Assembly (NCBI GenBank): GCA_900074885.1
Contig: FJUW01000007.1
Span: 1,354,704-1,418,703 of the forward strand
Direction of reading: 5' to 3'
From: Rhynchosporium graminicola
Taxonomy: Eukaryota > Ascomycota > Leotiomycetes > Helotiales > Ploettnerulaceae
DNA length: 64,000 nt
Shown here: positions 56,232 through 64,000 of the stretch, piece after piece
Layout: each line of letters opens with the position of its first letter
Numbering within the stretch: the first letter of the stretch is position 1
Notes under the pieces: model-generated
The model's input: only the letters and a program-made list of their open reading frames with translations
What the model was told of the DNA's origin: nothing
The model's database searches: none
Translations under genes and position numbers: made by a program

Positions 56232-56599
56232 CTATCGACAGGCTTGTAAGTCCTCTCCTTCTTCATCCGGAAGCGGGACTTGTCTAGCATTCTTGAAGTC
56301 CCGGGCGAGTTGAAACCACCATGCCAAATCCTTATCTGCGTAGTAAGATTGCTTCACATTTTGACCTCCTTCAAAATTGAGTTTTCATCTCTTTCCGAAG
56401 TCATTGAATGGATATTTGTTGGCTCTGTGTTGTGTTTCTTTGGCTCGATCTGTTGCGGCGCTGTTGAGGCAGTGTTGGAAGTAATACTCCGAGTGGCTTC
56501 TGGACCTTCCATAACTGACATTGTCTGTGTGTTTGAAAGAATTGATTTGTTGTTTTTATGAGCTTTGTGATGTGCCAGAAGAGCCTGGGACTGATGCAT
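56232..56599 (-). pseudogene. Small unknown gene with an apparent frameshift
   Basis: Reading downward, ATG at 56599 opens a polar frame (HKAHKNNKSILSNTQTMSVM, then STAPQQIEPKKHNTEPTNIH and SERDENSILKEVKM) that meets TGA at 56354. One base shift at that point continues as KQSYYADKDLAWWFQLARDF, KNARQVPLPDEEGEDLQACR and a TAG at 56232. Both halves look like one protein of about 120 aa, and the break falls exactly where one G would restore the frame. The antisense frame is hydrophobic and is probably a shadow. No family recognised. It could be a pseudogene, a sequencing error or a gene with an unseen intron. Confidence 0.4.
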
Positions 56600-57129
56600 G
56601 TATTTATATGATTGAAATCTCGTTGCAAGGATATTATGGTTGCTGCCTAGAACTTGGGGTTCACGATTATAGGCGCCAGAAAATCCCGCCTCTTTTACTG
56701 GTGTTAGGAGACTCTAAAGAATTGACCATTTTAAAGTGAGTATAGGATGTTACCTAACGAATCTCAATGGGCTTCGGACAGAGATAGAAGCTTTCATCGC
56801 TACGGCATCAAGATTGTTGACTTTCGGACTAGTGTAGTGGCAAGCGCCTCTCATATCTAGAGCTATGAGATGTAGACCATATACATCAAGGCTGGCCAGA
56901 CATTGAAATAATCACTAGCAGTTAAACTATCGATTCCAAATTTAGCGGTAGTCTAAAGCTCCTTCATTCAGTCATAAAACACTCCTTTGGTTGCGCACGT
57001 CCAGTCCACATAGTCGTCATAAAGAAATTCCTTATTTGCTCCCAATATCAAATGGTATCTCGTAACAGTAAAGCACGTATCAACTCCCAAAGTTCACACT
57101 CACCATATCCAACTCTCCGCCAATGTTAA
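56600..57129 (+). other. Intergenic, with a tRNA-like fragment
   Basis: No protein gene is visible. Positions 56830-56840 match the polymerase III A-box consensus and are followed by two hairpins (see finding), but no B box follows, so no tRNA is called. Confidence 0.45.
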
Positions 57130-58347
57130 TTAGGCGTCGCCTCCGTCCTCAGAAAGCACAACAGGATCGTCCGCAAAACTCCCGGCCGTGATGTCTACGA
57201 CGAACTTCTCCAATCTATGCGCCTCCTTCTCCCAATCATCTGCCTCCTTCCGAAGTCTAGTAATAGTCCTTCTGCACACTTTGATTTCGGCCTGGAGTTT
57301 ACAGGCTTCCTCTTCTATTTCATGCTTGATGGCGATACCGGTTGATGCTTTCAGATCAGGATAGTCCGCTTTGATAACGGCAAGAATCTTGTTGATCAGG
57401 TCGAGCTTCCCTTCTGGTAGTGGCTCCTGATCATCAAGATCGATTGCAGCCTCGAGCCGAATCGGTATGGGTGAGACGTTTCGGCCTCTGAAATAACGAT
57501 TCCCATCCCTGCCGCCAGTGACCGGTGTGGGTGGTAAGGCATTTCGATCGTCGTGCAATCTATCGTTCAATGGCTGCCCAGCCGATACAAACCTGGCGAC
57601 TTTTGATGGTTTTCTGGAGGGACTAATATCGTATAAGTTCTCCTCTCCAAAGACGTTCTTATCCTCCTCATTTCCAACGACAACAAAATCTTCATCGCTC
57701 TCTTTTCCTTCTTCCTTCCCCTCGGATACATCACCGTCTGAGATGTCATTTATAGGACGCTTGCTCCCCAACTTAAGCCAGTCATTCATCTTTTTTGACG
57801 AGCCATTGTTCTTCGGCGATTTCGGCGTACGAATCTCTCGCGGCTTTGGAGGTTGCTTCCGTGGTGTCGTTGGGTTCAACTCCATCCACTTCTTAGCTAT
57901 CTCCTGCTCGTCGCCCCATAAAAAGAACTGGCAAGGTTGTAGATCTTCTTCCTTCCTGGGGTCTCTAATAGGGCAAGAATATACTAGAAGAGAAAAATTA
58001 GCCGCTGTAGATTCGGGGGGTTTGGAAGGATCTTACCCTTTCTGCCTAGGTGACGACCTTGCGTGGTCTAAGGTAGTGGGGGAGTCAGTAATGGCTACAT
58101 TGAGAGGCTTTTGAGAGGCAGATAAGACACATCTCAAGTTTATCTTAAGACATTGAAAAAGGAAACATTGGGCTCGCCAATTACCCACTGCTACACATTT
58201 CGCCAGTCTGCCACATCTGCAATACCACTCGTCTACTTCGAACCGTCCGCACCATCCCAGATGTTTCCGTGCAACAAAAGGGTTCTCCTCTCTACCTTCC
58301 ATCGGTTTGTCACCGGCAGGTTGTGTGTGAGCCTGACCTTTGTCCAT
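57130..58347 (-). CDS. GRF zinc-finger protein with a 21-nt microexon
   Basis: Exons 58347-58185, 58057-58037 and 57983-57130 (introns of 127 and 53 nt; phases agree) give 345 aa. The GRF zinc finger is rebuilt only by splicing: WYCRCGRLAKC from exon 1, GRHLGRK from the microexon, then VYSCPIRDP and QPCQFFLWGDE from exon 3. It has the C-x-C-G, G-R, C and C-x-F-F-x-W-x-D/E signature of the family. GRF fingers bind single-stranded nucleic acid and occur in DNA repair and topoisomerase proteins. The middle is disordered and acidic (GKESDEDFVVVGNEED). The C-terminus is a coiled coil (EIEEEACKLQAEIKVCRRTI, then LRKEADDWEKEAHRLEKFV). The start is the first ATG of the frame. Specific role unknown. 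Confidence 0.82.
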
Positions 58348-59432
58348 GCTGTGCTAGATATGGATCGAGAAACCGCAAAGCTGAAGTATTGTAAGCGATT
58401 GCGTGAAGCTGGCGATTTGAAATTCTTCGAGTAGTTTGGAGGAAGTGGCCAGCAGGATTCCACGACCTTGTATTACTTTACTTTCAGCTCCTGATCGGTG
58501 AACTGTCTGAGGTTCAGCTGATTCCGAGCGCGTAAAGTAGAACGAGGCTGGCGGTCAAACCCGCCTCCGGCCCAGCCACCTGAATTTTGGTATATGGGTT
58601 GCAGGCAGTATTCACTTTAGTTAATTAGTATTTTCAGATAATCCAAGAATTTCGTCAGGGAAATCATTCACTCTTCATCGAGCGTACAGCGGAATCTTTG
58701 TAACATATCAGATAATGTATCACGGTTGAGATTCAGGAAACAATTACCCCGCTACTTGTTCCCAATGTGCCAACTTATAGGGCCCGTCCCCGTTCTCGGG
58801 ACGACCCGTACTCTAAAAACCAGGGTTTATGTCAGGACCATATTGAGCCTGCATCTTCTAGTGTTATTTCTGATGGCAAGGGTGGGAAGATGATAAGAAG
58901 TCCTTTTCTTCTTGCAAAGCCTAACTTAGTACAATCTTTGATATAGGAATAATTTCATGATCCTTAGTGATGTATTGTAAACAGAAAGGTAAACTCTCAG
59001 GTTCAGGTAGAACAAGAAAGACAGACTGGCTCTATCTGAGAGATTGTCGTTTTGAAAAGTGGGAGAAATCAGATGTTCGGACGTAGCGAGATAGAGGATA
59101 TTGGAAGATTAGAAATGTCTGTCGTGCCATACCACCGAAATCTATGAAGTCGCTGTTGTAGAATCGATGTCATCCTGGTACCCTGCAGAAAGCCAGCTGA
59201 TTGCAACCTTGCTTTAATTATGTTCTGGCGTACATGATTTATCCTTTCTTCTTGTAGCTGTTCTTCCATTTGGGATGCGAAACTATATCTTCGACCATCA
59301 ATGCAAGTAGTCCTGAGCTTTTTATCTGCCATTCTGTACAAGCAACAAGAATTTATATGTGTTTAATATATGTAGCGAAAATATATCTGTACAATGCCAT
59401 TCCAATGATTACTAGAGAATAAGTAGCCAAAG
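58348..59432 (-). other. Intergenic, with a weak small frame
   Basis: An 87-codon minus-strand frame (59332-59069, MADKKLRTTCIDGRRYSFAS...) contains one amphipathic helix, but there is no domain or conserved-looking context. I do not call it a gene. The remainder shows nothing. Confidence 0.45.
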
Positions 59433-60581
59433 TCATACATCAGTCATCAAGGCCTTGATCCACACAGCTACTTTCTCCGCTACTGTTTCGCTATGATCTA
59501 TCTTGAAATTAGCCTTTTTATCTATCGGGGAACGCAGGAATTTGACATACGTATACAGAATCCATGTGGGATACCACTTTCATCGATCATCATGACAGGC
59601 TTCGAACTTCCCTTATCTTCATTCTCACGTCCTCTGGCCGCTATGAGGGCGTCACGGGTGTGATCTGCCACCCAATGATCCTTGGTTGTCAGCCAATCCG
59701 CCGCATGTATATCTCTTAAACGCACATTTTTCCCAAAATAAAAAATCAGCTTCGGAGCTTGCGATTCGGAGCTCAAATCCTCATGCTCGAACCCCCAGAT
59801 ACCCTCACCCCACTTGTCTTCAGTAATGAAATCCATTTCATCCTTGGCCATGTGCCTTGGTCGAGTCAGTACCGTCATTTCTTGCTTTGACTACAGTGTC
59901 CACTTACAAAGCCTGCCAAACGCCCATCCGACTCTTTAGAAATCTGGTCGTGACCTCAGCAGCTTCGCGCGGCATCTTTGCTACGATCCCCACTAACCAC
60001 TTCAGAGCACATTCTGGAGCCAGATACACCAATGCTTTGGCTACAATCCCCATCTTCTTGGCGAAATTTGGAATGCGAAATAAGGCGCTGATCTTACCCC
60101 CACTGGATGACTGGGCTATGTGCGTAACGGTAGGAAAGAGCAGGATGCCAGCTGGGATATTAATTGGGGAGGATTTTCCAAGCCGTTCGATAAGTTCTAG
60201 AAGGATGTAGGAACCGACTGAATGACCGACTAAGATCACGCTATGGTAATACTGCTCCGGCTCTGAATTTCTCTCCGAAGGTAGACACTGAGATTTGAGA
60301 TTTGATAGCGAGATGTTAATCTGTTCTTCTAGACTATAAGGCGTTTTCCGAATTCCCAAGTCTGAGTCCACGAAGCCGGAGAGGGATCGTCCATAAATGT
60401 GGTAGATATTCTTATTGCCCTGAGATGAATTGAGAAGTCTGCAAAGGCTGTCAAGGAAAGTCTCATAGTATCCAATAAGTCCGGGATTGCCGGTAATGAA
60501 GTATATTAAGTGGTGAGCTGCGGAAGGCGACGTGGTCGATGGATTGATGATGAAATGAACAGAATCCGTTGACGAGGCCAT
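59433..60581 (-). CDS. Lipid-droplet-associated hydrolase (LDAH / yeast LDH1 type)
   Basis: Exons 60581-59908, 59855-59551 and 59497-59433 (introns of 52 and 53 nt; GTAAGT with TACTGACTCG branch, and GTATGT with GGCTAAT branch) give 347 aa. It is an alpha/beta hydrolase found on lipid droplets, with ester or sterol-ester hydrolase activity in its relatives. Family marks: LIYFITGNPGLIGYYETFLD near the N-terminus, the nucleophile elbow VILVGHSVGSY (Ser about 121), LLFPTVTHIAQSSSG, HMAKDEMDFITEDKWGE, PKLIFYFGKNVRLRDIHAAD and the C-terminal GFCIHHSETVA carrying the catalytic His. The last exon supplies that His and the final 20 residues, so it is essential. Divergent from the SNF2 gene. Confidence 0.9.
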
Positions 60582-61684
60582 TTTGGCTGATGTGATCTTG
60601 ATGAGTATGGCCTATGCCTATGGATTGATGCTGATGATATCAGAATCCTGTTCAGGTTTGCTACCTAGATGTATTTCAAGGCTTCCTCGCCGAGGAAGAC
60701 TTATCGACTTGTTTTGTTAGATGTGCTGTCTACAGTCAGAATCGGTGGTTCGATTAGAAACTAGAATTACATACATAGCTGAAAGCATATCGATTTGGGG
60801 CCTCTTGGGGCGACGCGATTTGGTAAACTTCAAGTAAGTTCAATATATCAGGTCATTATTCTTATAGTGTCCTTGATAACTTGGGTACCTTAGAGTATTG
60901 CCAGCCTTGATCTGGGGATACTCGGTCTCAGGCAGTGATCTGCAAATCAACACCTAAGACGGTCTCACTGCTCCAAATTGGGAGTCAGAAGTTCAGCAAA
61001 CTCTACTCTCTCAAGGTGTAGTATCGTAGCGACCAACTTGCTTTAAGTGATAACTGGGTAAGCCTCGGCGAGTCTCATTTCACACGTGATTGATGACATA
61101 ATACGTCGCCTGAACGAGCGCGATTCATCGGTCTAAGCGTGCTGAAGTATGCGCATACTCAAGAGTCCCGCAATTCGTACTCGACAGTTTCTACCCTTCG
61201 CAACTCCATCACCAAGGAAAGGACTCACCTGGGATCCAATCGCCCTCCCTAGCTCTTGAATCCAGAATCTCGACATTCAACACGTCGCATTCTACGCGAA
61301 TGAACGCCGGTAGCATACACCATCCCATACACCCTCTACGACGGGCCCTCGCGATAATCTTCCATAAATCTACGATACATTCATCCCATCCACGTACGAC
61401 TGACTGAGTGAGAAACATCGCGCCAAGCCCGTGCATCTACAAAAAGTTCCTGAACATCAACATTGTGACGCGCCGCTCACTTTTCACGCGCGACAGCATC
61501 ATCTTTTACCTCCCCGACCTGCTATCGACTCTCGTTTGTGCCATTGGCGCCTCTTCTCCCAACCGCACATCCAGCTACGGGCCTCTCTGTCACATCAACC
61601 CTGATGCGCAAGGCTAGCTCCTGTTATGCGCCCAACCTGATCAGCATATCCACGAAAGCGCTTTATAAGTGACCTCAAGCAATT
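60582..61684 (+). promoter_or_regulatory. Divergent promoter and long leader, lipid hydrolase / SNF2
   Basis: These 1.1 kb lie between two start codons. The right-hand 500 bp are C-rich and carry several short frames, so a long 5' leader with upstream ORFs for the SNF2 gene is likely. No protein gene of its own is visible. Confidence 0.5.
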
Positions 61685-64000
61685 ATGGCTTCTACACAAT
61701 CCGCGCCAGCTGTACAGCAGCCTGGCTCATCCGTGCCGATGGCTATTAATCCAGAAAACACGAAGAACAATCTTCAAGTAAGTAGGTACCCAGCAAGTTC
61801 GGACAGGACACTAACACAAGGAAGAAATACAAAGCAATGAAAGATGCAGGTGTCTCGGAAAAAGACCCCGAATTTCAGAAGCTCCATCAATACCTTACCA
61901 CGATGTCGCAACAACGTATTTTTCAAAACCAACGGGCAGCCTTTGCCCAGCAACAACAGCAACAGCAGATGGTATCCCAGCAGAACGGGACCACCGCAGC
62001 AAACGGCGCAAATGCTACACGAACTGCCCCAGCACCTACGACCGTTCCTACGACGCAAGTTGCCGCCACAACCTCTCTAGGATCATCCGTAATCTCTGCG
62101 ACCCCATCCCTCCCTTCCGCTCAAAAGGGTGGAGTGCAACGTTCGACACCAGTCGGAAGCGGAGGATACTTCTCGCCCGAACAATTGGGAATACTCAAGT
62201 CGCAGATCTTCGCATTCAAGTGTCTCTCAAAGAATATGGGTATCCCACACGCAACCCAACAGCAACTTTTCTCGTCTCAAAAGAAGTCCGCTACATCGAT
62301 TGAGGAAGTCTCTGAACCTTCAGCATCAAAGGGAGATGATGTGAAAACTGCTACGCATGGCGTCGATGGAGCCATTGGAGCAAAAGATTCCGACCCAACC
62401 AAGGTCCACGAGTATAAGGGCTTTTTATCCCCGCGCACTAAACTTCTGGACAAGATTGGGTACTCGAATCACCAAAGGCGTGAAGCAAGGCCACTTATTC
62501 CTAGTATCATGCCATCCGGGGTCAATTTCGAAAAGATTCGCCAGGAGCGCGAGGTCGTCATATACAACCGAATTCAAGCCAGGCTGGCTGATCTAAAGGC
62601 TCTTCCTGCAAATATGGCGCACTTAGAGGTTCGGGGCGACAAGTTGACTCTCGACGATTCGTTGAAGCGCAAGGCTCTGATTGAGATGAAGATGCTTGGT
62701 TTGGTTCAAAAGCAGCGCAACATGCGTGAGCGAATTGGACGCCAAATGATACAATACGACAATCTCGCCATGACGGCCAACCGCAGCCATTACAGACGTA
62801 TGAAGAAACAGACGTTACGAGAGGCACGCATCACGGAGAAGCTTGAGAAGCAGCAACGCGATGCTCGGGAAACTCGTGAGAAGAAGAAGCACTCTGATTA
62901 TCTCGCGACTGTTATCAATCATGCTCGTGAAGTTAACATTGCGGCCAACAATCAAAGAGTGAAGATTGGCAAGTTAGGGCGTATGATGGTTGCACAACAT
63001 CAGAATATTGAAAAGGAAGAACAAAAGAGAATCGAGCGAACAGCGAAGCAGCGTCTCCAAGCATTGAAGTCTAACGACGAGGAAGCATACTTGAAGCTGC
63101 TCGACCAGGCAAAAGACACTCGTATCACTCATTTGCTCCGCCAAACCGATGGCTTCCTGTCGCAACTTGCATCATCTGTCAAGGAGCAACAGAGAAAGGC
63201 CGCAGAACGCTACGGAGATGGCGCAGGCGAATTTCTTGACGATTCCTCTGATGACGACGAGGAAGAGGAACAAGATGTCCGCAAAATCGACTACTACGCT
63301 GTTGCTCATCGTATCAAAGAAGAAATTAGTGCACAACCGTCCATCCTTGTGGGCGGTACGCTTAAGGAGTATCAAATTAAGGGTCTCCAATGGATGATTT
63401 CACTCTACAACAACAACCTCAATGGTATTCTTGCTGATGAAATGGGTCTCGGAAAGACTATTCAAACCATCAGTTTGCTCACTTATCTTGTTGAGAAGAA
63501 GAAGCAGAACGGCCCTTTCCTTGTCATCGTGCCTCTTAGTACCTTGACAAATTGGAACCTTGAATTTGAGAAGTGGGCTCCATCTCTGGCAAAGGTTGTT
63601 TACAAGGGCCCTCCTGCCACTCGAAAGCAACAACAACAACAGATCCGATATGGCAATTTCCAGGTCCTCCTGACCACCTACGAGTATATCATTAAGGACA
63701 GACCTATTCTGAGCAAAATTAAATGGGTGCATATGATCATTGATGAAGGTCATCGTATGAAGAACGCTTCCTCGAAGCTTAGTGCAACCCTGACACAGTA
63801 CTACAACACGCGATATCGTCTCATTCTCACCGGAACACCATTGCAGAATAACCTGCCCGAGTTGTGGGCTCTTCTCAATTTCGTCCTTCCCACCATCTTC
63901 AAGTCTGTCAAGTCGTTTGATGAATGGTTCAATACACCTTTCGCCAATACTGGTGGACAAGACAAGATGGAATTGACAGAAGAAGAACAAATTCTGGTCA
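61685..64000 (+). CDS. SNF2/STH1 chromatin-remodelling ATPase (N-terminal 756 residues, partial)
   Basis: Exon 1 is 61685-61777 and exon 2 starts at about 61825, running off the window end. The alternative junction 61785/61821 also keeps the frame. The product is the catalytic subunit of a SWI/SNF or RSC complex, which slides or ejects nucleosomes using ATP. Domains in order: a Gln-rich N-terminus; QLQ domain at YFSPEQLGILKSQIFAFKCL (about 145-180); HSA region with RRMKKQTLREARITEKLEKQ and YLATVINHAREV (about 355-405), which binds actin-related proteins; an acidic DDSSDDDEEEE patch; then the SNF2 ATPase with LKEYQIKGLQWMISLYNN, Walker A DEMGLGKT (K about 575), LVIVPLSTLTNW, DEGH (D about 671) and LTGTPLQNNLPELWALLNFV. 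The helicase C-terminal half and bromodomain would lie beyond 64000. Confidence 0.93.

Noticed and set aside
56280..56561. Plus-strand hydrophobic frame that looks like a membrane protein
   Set aside because: Exactly antisense to the polar frame of the frameshifted minus-strand gene; its hydrophobicity is expected from the complement of polar codons.
59069..59332. 87-codon minus-strand frame with an amphipathic helix
   Set aside because: Too short and featureless to call; could be revisited with expression data.

Overview
The window is nuclear DNA of a filamentous ascomycete (Pezizomycotina). The genes are intron-containing homologues of fungal housekeeping genes. Introns are short (45-61 nt, a few longer) with GTRNGT-type donors and CTRAC/CTAAT branch sites close to CAG/TAG acceptors. 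The gene set would suit a leotiomycete, but I cannot prove the class. There are no bacterial-type operons, no CRISPR array, no complete tRNA or rRNA gene and no recognisable intact transposon.

Layout. 0-8 kb: 3' end of a sirtuin gene, a small mitochondrial membrane-protein gene (-) and the separase gene (+). 8.1-11.4 kb: gene-poor, with a possible coiled-coil relic and microsatellites. 11.4-23.3 kb: a TPR/J-domain co-chaperone, exportin-T, the SEA/GATOR component Sea4/Mios (-) and the rRNA-processing factor EFG1. 24.9-31.3 kb: a double dsRBD protein, an F-box protein and a dual-specificity phosphatase (-). 31.3-35.9 kb: a long gene-free stretch. 35.9-48.4 kb: a disordered protein, ER nucleotide-sugar transporter HUT1 (-), coactosin (+), a three-KH RNA-binding protein (-) and a TBC1D5-type Rab GAP (-). 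48.8-50.6 kb: an aftiphilin-like clathrin-adaptor accessory protein, divergent from the Rab GAP. 51.5-57.1 kb: accessory-looking, with an RGG protein, a small secreted protein, a fascin-like beta-trefoil protein and a frameshifted gene; three of these four reading frames are interrupted. 57.1-64 kb: a GRF zinc-finger protein (-), a lipid-droplet hydrolase (-) and the start of the SNF2/STH1 chromatin-remodelling ATPase, cut by the window end.

Most exon structures were rebuilt by hand. Splice sites were accepted when consensus signals and reading phase agreed and the joined protein restored a family motif. Examples are the GRF finger joined through a 21-nt exon, the TBC domain joined across six exons, and the HUT1 and lipid-hydrolase termini.

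The most unusual signals are coding-looking frames that continue past a stop codon. The clearest is the J-domain co-chaperone, whose frame continues 86 codons beyond a TGA in a leaky-type context (CAA TGA CAA) and encodes an acidic linker plus a strongly hydrophobic segment. That could be a readthrough or alternatively spliced membrane-anchored isoform. Two other genes (RGG protein, fascin-like protein) show the same layout, and in all three the stop is followed by C.
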